Shown: positions 13,236 to 27,500 of the stretch, piece after piece
Layout: each line of letters starts with the position of its first letter
How positions within the stretch are numbered: position 1 is the stretch's first letter
Assembly: GCF_030272615.1 (NCBI RefSeq)
Contig: NC_081407.1
Span: 152,601,048 to 152,665,047, forward strand
Reading direction: 5' to 3'
DNA: 64,000 bases
Source of the DNA: Cryptomeria japonica
Taxonomy: Eukaryota; Streptophyta; Pinopsida; Cupressales; Cupressaceae
Made by a program: the position numbers and the translations under genes
Notes under the pieces: model-generated
What the model saw: only the letters and a program-made list of their open reading frames with translations
Database searches by the model: none
What the model was told of the DNA's origin: nothing

Positions 13236-16200
13236 CTGCGCTTTGCTCAAAAATAGTTAAAAACAACAAAAAACTGCTTTTTTTTAAAAATGCATATGAA
13301 TTTCTAATAAAAGTTTTGAACTTCCACAGTCTAGTAAATTCTAGAAAATCCCAACAAGCAAAAAGTGATCAAGTGATTAAGAAAATAGCAAGTTCAGCTA
13401 CCATCCCCGCAAGTGTTTACAAAGTGAGCCAAGCAACATCAGGGCAAAGAAACCATCTCTCTACTTCTCATAAACTGACAAATCTCCTTTCAAAAAACAG
13501 ATAAATCTTCGATTTCTTGACATGACAAACTGAATGGCTGACAGCCTATGATTTAAGTTCAATACATATGTCACTATATGCATGAAATAGAAATACTTAC
13601 AGCAGCCTTGGAAGAATCCCAAGTGAAATATTTAGTAAAGAAAGATGGTTCATTCCCTTCTGTAACTTTGTACAGTGGTATATCTGGAGATAAACCTTCC
13701 AACAAGGCTGCACGTTCCATATACTTCTGAAATACATAAGAACATTTGTATGTAACATAATATGGTGTAACAAAAAAATAATATTTTTTGGATGGCATTT
13801 GTTGAAAACTTAAAAGCAACGCTCTAACCTTCCCAATTTCAAAAGCTAGCTGCTTTTCTTTGGTATCAACATGTTGTCCAACCCAGACAAAAACTTCAGC
13901 ATGTGTATCCAGGATCATGATATCCTCTGTTAACAAGTCATCTTGAGTAAAATTGAAGACTTCAGTCACCTGCCAAAACAGGAGTCATTTGCATTAACTA
14001 TATACCAATAATATGAAAATAAAAGACGATGGAAACATGGAATAGGCCCATTGTCCTCTATTTAACAAGATAGACATCACATTGTTTGGGAACCGCACCT
14101 CCAATTTTCCTGAAATAATTTTACAGCCATAAAAAGACAGGTCAGTTTTTTTTGTAGGTTGTGTAATATCTAGAACAAGTTATTGTAACATACTAGTCTG
14201 ATCAAAAAGAAGAAAGTTGATTTGTTTCATGATTGTTTTAATTTGAAAGGAAATTCAATTCTGTTGAAAAGTACGGATACACATTTTGACACAGCAGCAA
14301 AGACAGTGTTTAGAAATAGAAGAGTTACCATTTTCATATGTGCTAGCATATAAATGAGGATCCTTGGCAGTTTCCTGCACTATTTTCTTGCTTACATATC
14401 TCTGCTTCCCACCCAACGCATACCAAAAGCCTGCAGGTTCTGTCCCTTCTTTTGCATGCTTTAAAGTAACACCAGGCTGGCAAGGCATGAACATACATAT
14501 TAGAGTTAAAAAAGAAATTAATAAAAGGTTATTCTTGTGGTAAATGAATTTGGCAGTTACCTCTACTTTGAAAAATAAAAGAAAACTTCTAAACTTAGTA
14601 TGCATGGAAAAAGAGGAAGCCTAAAGTTAGTAGAATCATGAAAACAGATTTCAGATCTAGGAAGAACGGAGGCCTACTTTAAGGAACTCTGCAATTCTGG
14701 CTGCTAATTGCTGTTGCTCCAATGTGCTTGCATTCCCATGCCAAGTGAAAAATGATGATCCAGATTGTAACAAGAAGCAAGATGTAGAATTTAAAGATGT
14801 TCCCACCTGAACAAACAAAGCAATATAGTCATCAAGAAATTGACTGTATCTTACTATCTGAAACAAATTATTATATGAATGAAATGTAATGAACATACCA
14901 CCTAAATCATGTGTATTAATAAACAGTGTGAAACTAATAACTCATGCTACAAATTTTGAGCCAGTGTAACAATGAGATAGATAACTGTTTCAAAAAACTT
15001 GCTGCTTATATATTTGATGTTGATTGTTGTTGAAAGCCACAAAAGGCTGCTATATCTAATATATATCTTGAATCGAAGAAAAAAAATTCCAAGCCTAATA
15101 AGTGACTAAAGCAGCCATAGTATCTAAGATCCAAGGTCACAATGAGCAGGTTGTTAATTTCTTTGTAGAGTAGTGGCATTGACAAGCAGCTTAATCTGAG
15201 TTTGTAAATTCTAAGTATCATTGATCATGCATCTATTGATTTCTTGTTCTAGTCTAGACAATCTTTCATGAAAGAGCTGATCATTCCATCATAAGAAGCA
15301 CCACCAAAGTTAAAGGCTTAAAGCAATACATAGCCTATACAAAGTTACATGATCAATGAAGTAGCATCCTATAACTGTACAATTGGATCACTTGATAAGC
15401 CTACGAGCATAGTTTAATAACTGAAATCTTTCAAGCAATACACTGAAGAATCTGATCAAAGATAACTGAAATCTTTCGAGCAATAACTTCAGTATGATCA
15501 AAGATAGGCCAGATGATATGATTTAAAAAGCATTTTGTTTCACCTAAGTTTCACAGCTTTCAACTTCGCTTTGAAGATTTCTGAAAATCTATTTTTGACT
15601 ATTTTTTTATATTTCGCATTTTACATTTTTTAAGCCCTTCATATCAGAATTTGGCAATGTGACTGTTGGATGACTGTTGGACAATGCTTATGCTACAGTT
15701 CAATCTGGATTGATTGGTTCATGAACTAAGTTTGGTGCATACATGAGCTTCAAATTTTGAGTGGTGAGCTAAGAGTTATGACCCAGATAAGTAGAATTAT
15801 CAAAATTAAATAACTTCAACAACTTTTTTAGTTTACTGCTAAGGCTTTCCAGTGCATATATGAGCTTCAAATTTTGAGTGGTGGGCTAAGAGTTATGACC
15901 CAGACAAGTAGAATTACCAAAATTAAATAACTTCAACAACTTTTTTAGTTTACTGATAAATTTGTCCTTTATTTGACTCCATTTTGAATCCAAGAAGTAC
16001 GTAGATCACTAGGATGTGTGCTGACTCTTTGATTCTCAACAAAAACCCTAATTTACTATATTTAGTAATTTTTTTGTTTTTTGTACTTCAAGCTATATAA
16101 TAACTAGATTTGAAACGTGTAGTTAGGGTCAAACACATACATCTCCCTTACAGAGTTTGTCTATTTTGTATTATCTCTCGACTATTGTATAGTCCCCTGA

Positions 16201-19200
16201 ATTACCAGTTTAATTCAAATTATAACTGCCAAAAGACAAGAAAGTATGAAACTAAGTGGAAGGTCAAATGTAAGTCAAGCATGGACATAGTAATTTAGAA
16301 ATTGTAAACCTAACATTTTAAGTTTCAGAGAAACCCCTATCTATAGTTCAAGATTTAAAAGATAAGTATTTTAACATTATTAGAAAAAACAATCAGCAAC
16401 TTAGTCTATAATTCTCTAGGGGAATTATTCTTTATAACTTAAACAAGTGACATTAAATTGGGTGAACTTGCATCAATGTAAACAATATTTGACAAAACTA
16501 AAAGAAGAATTGCCACCAGAAAGCTTGAGGACAAAATCCAAAAAAAAAGGTCTCCATTGTTGTATTTTACACGTGGGAGCTTCCATATAACAAAAGACTG
16601 CCAAAATATGAAAATAAAGATGGTTATGTCATGTGCATAAACAAATTGTCCAAATTCACGATACTCAAAAGGGTAAACAATAAAACCTTTTGATAATGAT
16701 TTCCTTTCACAATGGTCACTGCTAAGTATATAAATGGGTAGTGCTTTGATTTAAAATGTGCACAGGACATAACTTTGTTTCTATGGCATTCACTAAAAAA
16801 ATATAGGTTGACTGTCAGAAGCAACTCATGCTTGTGAGTTAGAGTTATAAAATCAAGAGCCGTGGCATGAGAAGAGTGTACCCAACAATCTTCTCCTCTA
16901 TCCAAAACTACAATGATTATTTTCACTTTGAAGCTTACCTCGTGAAAATTGAAGTGTGATGCCATTCCATGATATAAATGGATGCATGAATTAAACCCAA
17001 GGTCTACCAACTATATCTCCCATTTCCTCTTTGGTAACAATAATCAAGTTGCATGAAAGTACAAATTTACAAAAAAACTAAAAGCATATATTGTCCAACA
17101 AAACAAAGTTTGGGAACTCATGCACATGGCAGACCATTCACCTATCTGTTGTGCAATCTGAAATATTTTTCCATGGCTGCAAATATCTTTCAGCTGCAAC
17201 TGAATAAAATACGTTTTATCTCTCTATTTACAATTGTACTCTTTAAACAAAGACAGTCTGACTATTTTAATCCCTAAAAATAAATCTCTAGCATATAGAT
17301 TTTGTTTAATTTGGTTTACTGTCAAATTCTCAGTAAATTCCATAATTTTGAGTTGGCATTTCTACAAACCCCATAATGAATCATGAATCACTCTTGACAA
17401 TTTAGCTTTCCTGTCCGTGCTAATTTCAATTCTACTTTGTCAGAACATGAGAGTTACAACTTTTCCACCTCAGAGTCCCTGCAACATGAGTGGAATATGC
17501 ACGGACAGACCATGATAATTATATGTTCAAGCTGCTCCCTGGCACATTTTTATAATTTATGTGACTTTATGTATCGTCTCCATTTTGAGAAAGTTCCATC
17601 TGAAATAGAATTAATCCATCACATAAATAAGCAAATCAATGACACAGAGAACAATGACACTATACCATGTGTGGGATGAATGCACCACCAAAGAGTGTGT
17701 GTGATGTTTATATGTTAAAGCACACAATAAATCCCTTGATAGAGGGTCCATGAGTCAGTGCAGTAGTTGTATCTGCCTAATTTACACGTATGTTAATGTC
17801 ATAGGCATGTTATAAGAATCTACACTTAGGCAGGAGCTTAATTCACTCCTCCAAAAGTGTCTCCCATGTGCCATATATTAGACGAGATTGGCAAGACCTA
17901 GCTTACTGCCAAGTCTGACCATGAGGCCGAAACTGAAGGGCTACAAAATATGACATAAAAATTGCATATTTCAGTACAGCTCTCTTTTATCTTTCTTGTA
18001 CATTCATCCTTCAAAAATACATTCACTTTTCTGGGAATTAATTAAATACATACTAACAAGCAGATAATGCCAAGATGAGAACACTTTTTCAAATGCTGAT
18101 GTTAATCCCAGATTTAGAAAATTGTTCTAACATCAACAAATTCCACAAAAACAAATAAAAAATAAAGACTTTAGAAATGTATATTTACCGGATCAACCTG
18201 CACCGCTTTACTGTTGTGTGGCCCTGAACCAGACACCTGAATGAGGGCTACACAATCACCATTGTATGTATCGTCGTTTACACCTTTATCAGCAATGAAT
18301 TTTTTGTAGCCAACACTCAGTCCACCCTGCTATGTAAAAGGAAAATGATTACCCATTCCAACCAAACATCATAAAATTGCTTGACAGGATAAAAAGGAAA
18401 TAATATTTCTCCGAGCTAATTGCTTCTCTTATACAAGTAATAAGGGAAAGCTAATTGCTTCCCTTATACAAGTAATCAGGGAAATCAAGCTAAAAACTAG
18501 CATAATAGATACACAGAATTAGGTTTGGAACCAAACGTGGACTATGTGCTTTAAGAAAACTGTGATTGGCTTATGTGCAAACCTTCAGTACAAGCATGTT
18601 TGGGAATAGACCAATAAATTCAGCAGGCTCTTTTCCCTGAAGAATTCGACCCTGTAATGCAAATTACACTCCTCAGAATTTTACTGTCATGTGAGTTTGT
18701 ATCATATAAATGATTATATCTGTGAGGATGAGTTCATGTGCTGCTTTTCGCACATGCTCGAATTCAAAGTTATATACAGAACCTATGAATTCTTAAAGAA
18801 TTCAAATAAATCTGTAGGCTTCTTTGGAAAAAAATGATTGGCTACTCAAATTGAAACAAACAAACTTGTATTTACTAAAGTATTAAGTCAATAAAATTTC
18901 CAAAATTGCAGAAATTCTTGCCTGTACAGGTTTCCCTTTCAAAGAGTTTGCCATTGTGTTTATTAAGCGAGCCACAGTAGTTTGATCTTCCTGAACAAAA
19001 AGCAAAGCAATTTGATTGAGCTTAGTGAAAACAAATATAATCAGACAAGAAAACAGTTAATAACTTTCCACTTACTCTTTTATAAGATATTTATAACTGA
19101 ATATTGACAAAGGTTATGAACTTATGCCATTAGTGCAATATAGTAAAAGGCTAGAAAATAATCCAGTTCCTTTGCGTGATGTGAAATATATATTGCCAAT

Positions 19201-21486
19201 TATTACTATATATGGCATCAGCGAAAATTCCCAAAGAAAAGTACATTAACAGAGCTGTTAACTAACATACCGGTGTGCTCTCCTGCCCCAGCCAGGAACA
19301 AAGATAATATCCCTCCTTCCGATCCCCAGAATGGTAAGTATACAAAATGACATAACAATCTCCACCATAAAATTTTCCAATCTCTTCTTTACGAACAGGA
19401 GTTTTGGAGTTATTGTTGACCCGCCATACCTGAGAAAAAAATCTATAAATTTGCTTAGCCAATTGGCTGGCATTCATCTTAAGTTTAACATTATTATCTT
19501 CCATCATTAAAAGGTCATATCAATGGTATAAAAATAAAAATGATATCTAAAAGATCCATATTGATCCCACCTCCAGCTTTCCACCACCTTCAAGCAAGGG
19601 TGGAATCTCTTCTTTAGCTGGAGTCGCCTTCATCATCCCTTTGACATCAACTCCTTGCTGCTTCAGCAAGGCTACAAAGAACAGTTAACATTATCATGAT
19701 GCAAATCCCCTCACCATTGCCTTTTGAAGACAATCATTGAAAAAGTAATTTATTCACTCACCAGCAACTTTGCCTCTACCATCTTCAGCACCAGAATTTC
19801 CACCAGTGAGAGGCCATGAATCAAATTTTGACTTAAAAGTCTGTGTCTCAAACCCTTGAATGACTCGTATAATGCTTGTATACTTTGATCTTTTCTGACT
19901 GGATACGAATTCCTGCAGAGTAAAATATCCAAGGTTAAACCCAGCAAGAGCTTTATTCTACTCTCAAACATTACAGAAAATAGAAAGCATGCTAAGAGAA
20001 ACGTACATCTGCAGCTGAACTTGCAGCTTTCCTCTCCTCCAGCTGGGTTACACGACCCACCCAAACATAGATCTCAGCTCCACAGTCAAGTAAATAACAT
20101 TTGTTTGATTCCAACATCCCCCGAGACAAGGGTCCTGCAATGCTCTTAAGTTGTCCATCCACAATACTGCGTATGAAAAATCCAAACAAAAACTTAAGTA
20201 GGAATATTTTAGTCACTAAAAAAATGGGTTGGTTCTTTTCAAAGCATTGTTTATTTTCAGTGCCTTTTACATATTCTAGAAGGAAATAGTAAAAGTGACT
20301 AAAACATCCAACATGTGAGAAACCTTTTATATAGCATTTAAAATACATAAGTATATTAATTTCTTTTCTTGTTTTAACATTTTATCTTGATATACAATTT
20401 TTTTCACAATGCACTTCAGACTTGTGCATTTCTTTCCATAGCTCAAAAGGATTCCAAGATAAACATCCAACGTGTGAGAAACCTTTTATATAGCATTTAA
20501 AATACATAAGAAAGTATATTAATTTCTTTTCTTGTTTTAACATTTTATCTTGATATACAATTTTTTTCACAATGCACTTCAGACTTGTGCATTTCCTTCC
20601 ATAGCTCAAAAGGATTCCAAGATAATTCTTCATGAAGCACATCATTTGTTTACATTTCATATTTATAAGCCATTCTCTCATTCATTTCAACAAGGTACTT
20701 TCTTGACTTTGATGTAGATTTTTATCCATCCATTTGTTATGTACCAAGATAATCTCCCACTATAGTCCTACCTTTACCCAATCCTTGCAATTCTGTTACC
20801 AGATATCAGGGCTCCAAAACTATGGGCAAGCTCCATACATAGAAAAGTTAAGCACATGGAAGCACTAAAATCCAGCAAGAAGGACCTCCACAATTCACTA
20901 GCACTGAGGTGAAATCAGAGAAAGGTGTCTGAAAGTAAAGGCCAACAGACATGACCAGCAAAGAGAAGCAGGTGAGACGCATGAATATCCATAATAAAGC
21001 TATATGAGAGTAAGATTGGTTAAGAGTCAAGGCACTCAATGACAATCGCACCAACTTACAAGGAAAAGATGAGACCTGTTCACAATACAAAAAGGTCAAC
21101 AGACTCATCTATCTAAATTTCAAGAACATATGTCCAAAATGCTGTGAAACAAAACAGCAACTACTTATATAAAACCTAAACAACTTCAAGAAAATAACTG
21201 CAAGAAAAGGACATGATTAGCTCTTCCCTGTAACATTACAGGGAAAAGCCTTTACAACTAAATAAATTTAGCTACAATCATCCAGAACTTGTGCCCCCAG
21301 AGAACAAATATAGCCCATGATGACCCATTGAACACTCTAATCAATGCTACCAAACAAGTAACCAATAACACAAGTCAAATAACCTAAGTTACCAATTTGG
21401 GTACGGGTACGGATTCACGGATTCAACAAAAAAATAATAATAATAATTCTTGGGTATGGGTACGGGTACCATACCAGTACGTCCGT

Positions 21487-21528
<42 letters not shown>

Positions 21529-24500
21529 GTTCAAACATCAAAATTATATATATGTTTTGATGCATTTCATGCATCATAAAGGGCGAAATTAGGGTTTAGA
21601 GGTTAAAAAAAAAAATTAAAAGGTGTTTTTTTATTGTTTTTGTGTTTTTATGACCCATGGGCCCCGTTTTTGGGAACCCACGGGCCTTGGTTCTCCTGGG
21701 TCCGCCCAGGTTCTCCATGGGTTCCACCCGCGTCCTGCCCAGGTGGTTGGGTTCTCAGTGGGTCCCACAGACAGGACCCACAGAAAACCCAGCCAGCTGG
21801 GCAGGACCCAGGTGGAACCCAGGGAGAACCAGTTCCGGGCAAGAACCTTAGTAGAGACCAACTGATGACACTATGGATGTTATAAATAGATAACCCAGAA
21901 GAAATTAACTTGAGATGTTTCTCAGTGAATACATGTTTCAGCAGAATCTAACTGTTGCTTCAATTCGACAGTATAATGGGCTTGTACGTTCTGAGAAACA
22001 TCCCAATTACACTTTGAAATAAGCTAAACAAGATAGAACAGGTGCTTCTGATTCTTCCCAAATTACCTTAGCCATTCATTAGTTCAAATTTTAATAAATG
22101 CTTTCAGGGAATCACATATAAGGTGAATAACAAAACATTAGGAAGGAATAATAAACGAAAAAATTCAGTACAGTTAATCCAGCAGATCTAAATTAGTATG
22201 CAGCAAGTTTTTGACAGGCCTGGCAACCCAGTTAATGCTTGCTATTCTATCTTTCTGAATCTCTTAAAGTGACCTTTATGCAAAGATGTTTTTTGACCTG
22301 GTAAATTTCAAATATGTGCATAACCTTACTATATTTCATCGTGACAAAAATTGCATCCACCTTTTTTAACAAGTTACCACAACTTGCATGATAAATATTT
22401 CATGTGGTAGAAATTTTCAAAGTAGAAATAATAACAATTGTGATTTCACAATGAAGCTGTAAGTTAGTATTTTAAAAATGTTAAAATAAAAGCACCTGTA
22501 CATCCTTCCAGGAGTAATCTCCATATTAGCATCATCTTCACTGCCAATCTTCTTTCCAATGGGAGCAAAACCTCCAAATAGACCCCAAAATTCCCCGGAG
22601 TCAGCTTCTGCTTGAAGTTTGCCATCATCTGAATTAACACAACTTTATAGGATTAAAACCCATAAACCATGAATTATAAAATCATACCAGTAAAAACAGA
22701 AACTGAACCAACATTCAATTCTATAAACTAGGTTAGTTAACAAATTGTATCCCAGTGTGATTCTAGTCTCAACCACCTACCAATAATTGCAACTTCACAC
22801 TTCCCCTCATGGTATTTATCTTTCAAGTATTGAACAACTTCCAGAGCTTTTGCCCTTTCCTGTATATTAGAATTAGACCCATTGAACTGGTAGATCTTTG
22901 TCTCAGTGTCCAGAAGAAAAACATCATCGTGATTCAGTGAAGACCGAGCAAACGGGACCTGTATGACCATTTTTTCTACAATCAGTGTTCCCTTTCAAGT
23001 AACCAATGACAATTCTATAAAGTTACAGCACTGTTTCTAAGATTTAAGTTGGAAGATATCAACCTTGCACAACCAAAACCAAATCAGACAACATCTAGAT
23101 GCTTACCTGCTTCATTCGTACAACTCGTCTGCCTTTACATACATATAAGCATGTTTCAAACTTGACTTCCTCTGGCTTTTTGAATCCAGAAGCCACACCT
23201 CCTTCCAAAGGAAGGATGCAAGGCTTGAAATATGATAAAAATTTGTCTGTTTCATGGCCTTGTATTTCTCTGTATTGCACAGCACGGCCTCCTAGGGCTG
23301 CATCAAGCTCAACTGTCTTGATAGCCGCTGTTCCAGCTTCATCCTACCACAGATGTCAGGAGCATTGTAACTTCAACAACCATAACATTGATGTGCCAGC
23401 TTCTTGAAAAGCTCATAAATAAAGAACAAGAAAGATTAAGCTGCATTAGTTACCTGGCTAGTATCTTTCCCAAGCCAGAAATGTATGTCATATTGATAAG
23501 TTCCACTCTTTCCAGAAGTTGTCTGAAAATGGAATTGCAGAATTTAGACTCAAAAACATGAAGTATGACAACAACTATTAAGATCATCCAAGCTACATCA
23601 TAAAACATAAATAGATCAAGGATATTATCCGTTTGCACATCACCCAGACCCTTTCAGATCAAAGGAAATAAGGAAAAGGAGAACAAATGGATGCCCATTA
23701 TTGGAATATTCAAACAGAGCTAAATAATGTTGAAGAACTAGGTTATACAAGAAAATTAATCTAAGTATTTATATGAAGCAATATTAATATATTTTACTAT
23801 GAAGTATGTCAAATAACTTCAATTTTTTTTTAAGTTTCTGCATGTCATCAGTTCAGTCATTGAGTAACATTTTTTGTTACTTTTAATGCCTAGGGTCTTA
23901 TCACAGTAGTTCTCTATTCTAACTGGTTATATTTGCAAGTATAATTGACCTACTTTGGTCATTTGTGGACATTAATATAATTTCTTCCCTTCTTTCTTGA
24001 TCCCTCATATGCTGGGAAGGAGAGGTTTATTGTGCATGGAGGTTTTCGATTAATTAACACTAGAACTGGCATGTATGAAGAGAACTAAACTGTGATCAAT
24101 CACAAAGCTTCGTAAGGTAATTCCATAGGGTTGTCTGCTCAAGCTCCAAATTCAAAGCACAAATTCTTCTATAGCCATTATAAAATTCTTCTATAGCAAT
24201 AATTCAAAAAGGATTTGTATAAGAATTAGGTACAAATTTCCTATTACGCAACATTTTAAAAAGAGATGCCAAATTTGTGGCCTAGAAGAATGGTACAATG
24301 TTAAAGTTCTTTAAAGCATAAAATTTTGACATAGGAGATGCTTCATAAAGTTCAACAATCCAAAAAAGACTAAGGAAGAGTTTTTTCTATAGATAATTTA
24401 GCAGAGATTCCATGGGAGGGCCAACCTGCAAAAATTAAAATAGCAATATCGTAATAAAAGACCTTAATGGTCAAAAAGTAGAAAAGTACAATAAAACAAA

Positions 24501-27500
24501 AACAAAAAGGGCTCCTTCTTTAGACTGAACTTATCTCATGAACTCTGCATTCCCAGAGGCACTAAAACAAGATGCCATACTGCCACCCAATACACAAACA
24601 AGAGCACACTGCCCAAACCATACTTAACAGCCACTTCAACAGCTCTATTTCCACCCTTCAAAAAATCCAGCAACTTTCCAACACTGTCAATTACACGCTC
24701 CCCAACTACCCACCGCAACTTGCTGAGAACCTCCTCAATCAACACCCATACTAATGTCCAATCCATTCTAGCCTTGCACAGTCCCATTCCATCGACAATC
24801 CAAAGAGGGAAAGAAAACCCCTCTTGAGATTTCAGTCCTTTTTCCAGGCATGATACAAGTATGGCCATACAGGGCTAGCACAATTAAGTCAAAGGCCACT
24901 TCAAGATGGCCCTTAGTATGGGTTGCCTTTACATTCCCCACACCTCTATGATAGGCCTCAACACCTTTAAATCATTTTGTATTGCCAAAGTTCTCTCCTT
25001 CACTTCATTCTTCAAAAGAGCAGGTATCAACATCACTGGACCACCAAACCCCACACCTTGCTCTGCTACTTGATTGAGCTCAATTTCCAACTAGGACTAT
25101 GAAAATTCCTCAAAATGATCTGGACATAGAATCTTTGGGAGCCATAAACTCTACTTACTTTACCAGGGGCACACAGAAGAAACTAACTTCTCCACAAACT
25201 TGTTTCAGATACCAGCCTTCAACCTAGGAGCACCTACCATGCCTACACCATCCTTACCCAAAATTGCCTTCATGAATCCTAACATTGTTAGTGCAGAGAT
25301 GGCGAATATTTAAGAAAGCAAACAATCTATGACTGCACCCTCCCTGTGTAGCTCTTTAGCTCTTCCTAACTCGAACCATGATGCCATTACATATATGCTT
25401 CTCAAAACACCACTCCAAAAACAATACGCTATAAGCACCTCCTACCCCGCCTACCACAAACCTCCATCACCAACACTGAGCCAGGAAAATAATATTATAA
25501 TCTTTATACAAGAAACACATGGCATAGATTAATGATACACCCAGCATCACAGAAAGGAAACTAATTCTCATGCATGTGAGAGTTAATAAGAAAAAATTTA
25601 ATCCCATTGCCATATGGCCCATATCTATAGCCCTGACCTGATGAGAAAATAGCACATAAGTGGTGGGAGATAATCTACATGCGCATACCTGAATTTAGAA
25701 ATCCCTTAAAAAATATGAATGCAAACTATACCTAACCTCCATCCAGAATAAAAACAACTCCACTACAATTCAAGGAGACTGAAAGATTAAATGGCATTCC
25801 AACTCCCCAAGAGTTGGAGGTATGACTATAGACAGCAATAATTGGCTCTTGACCAATTCCAAATTTTTGACCAATACCTAACACCTCATCCACATAGTCG
25901 CTGAGTATCCAATTAGGACTAGTACCGATTTGCAAGGTGTTTATCACTCCCTAAAATCCCCTTCCCCAATCAAATTTTTTGAGTTTTGAGAAGCCACTGC
26001 TGCTAAAGCTTCCCACTCAGCTTCATTATTGGTTCTGATCCCTAAAATTAAAGAATCGCATAAATAAAGCTCTTGCTGAATCTCTTTGAGCAAAATTTCC
26101 TCCAACCAAACCTGTGGTTGACCCTAGAGGCCCTATCAAAAATCAGTTTCAAAAAAATTACAAGAGGTAGGATCCATTTCTTCTTGTTTAAAAATTAAAA
26201 GCATTGTTTCCTGTTTTGTGAAATCTTCCAGTATTGTTTCCTGATTTCAAGCCTTTTGCATTCAACTGTAAGTCTATTTGCATTAATGTTTCAAATCATC
26301 ATCACCATTCTCTCCTCATCCTGATGATGGATCATTAAGTGTGATCCAAAAAAGTTGATGTAAAAAAACTCAAACAATTGAAATCAACAGCACTCAAAAT
26401 CATATTCATGGTCTGGAAAAATCATTCTGACTATTATTTCCTGAAACTAAAGAATAATACATAGAGCATGTATTCAAGATATTTGTATTCCAAAAACCTT
26501 CTGGGTGTCCAACAGATTGAGATAAAGTAATCCACAAAGTCACATCAAAGGTCAAGCATTGACTTTTGGTCTTCCACAGTTTGGCTTCTTGTAGGAATCT
26601 CAAGTTGTTATCTAAATATTAATGCTCTGAAGGAGCTAGATAGTAGAATCAGTTGGCTTAGATGCTCGTTTGACTATTAGAAATGTTCATGGTTGCAGAC
26701 AGAAATTAGCTATTTATTCCTTGTCCCTCTTTCTGGAAAGAGAGGATGAGTGGATGATTAGACATAATCCTGCAGGGTTATGCATACAGTGAAGCTATCA
26801 GCTCTATACTTCCTTTGGAAGCCAAGCTTTTCATAAAAAATAATTTGCCCCTCTCATTAAGTGATCTGTATGATGTTAATTACCCATGCATGTAAGGCAA
26901 GAATAACTAGTTTCAACAAAGATATAGATTGTTTGGCCAATGAGGCAAAGACTCAGATGCTTGCAGTTATAACTTATTTCATTGAACAATGATATACTGA
27001 TAGCTTTCATAGGCTCTTCTGAAGAGACAGAGAATGAGGAGAAAGAGGGTTGGCATAAACTACGTCAATACAAAGAATGACAAGAGTTGAATGGATTCAT
27101 TTATACCTTGATGGGTCCTACAGACCAATTCAATCTTAAGGTCATTACAAGTCGTCATCATCATTTGCAAAAAGGTCATCATATTTAAGGCAACTCCAAC
27201 ATCTATTCAATACTTATTAACAGGGAAATTCTGAGGACCTAAAAAAGTAGTTATGCTCCAAACGACAAGTATATTGTGTGTCATATGCATCAGAAAATGA
27301 GGTCAAAAGAATATAAGAATAATGAAACATACTTCATGTCCAAGCAAGTAACCATTTAATTACTACTGCATAGCAGGGGTAAATTGCATGCTACAGAATA
27401 ATTTACATTGCAAAGCATACAATAGCCCTTCACATGTTATCAGTTTCTTTTATGAGAATATTAAAATAAAAATGAAATGGTATTTCAATAGAGTACAGTC

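Larger units (their letters stand above)
13601..19429 (-). other. VLN: Villin exons 10-18: gelsolin repeats G4-G6
   Basis: Residues 396-725. G4 begins [20 protein letters not shown] and continues [20 protein letters not shown]5 includes [19 protein letters not shown] and [15 protein letters not shown]6 includes [20 protein letters not shown] and [20 protein letters not shown]. The 3.4-kb intron 13 separates G4/G5 sequence (exon 13) from the G5 core (exon 14). Exon 16 is only 11 nt long. Confidence 0.93.

Noticed and set aside
21397-21885. Several overlapping ORFs on both strands in villin intron 6
   Set aside because: They are by-products of the microsatellite and the GC-rich foldback and resemble no protein.
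24536-24868. 110-codon hydrophobic minus-strand ORF in villin intron 2
   Set aside because: It has no known motif and sits in retroelement debris, so chance is more likely than a nested gene.
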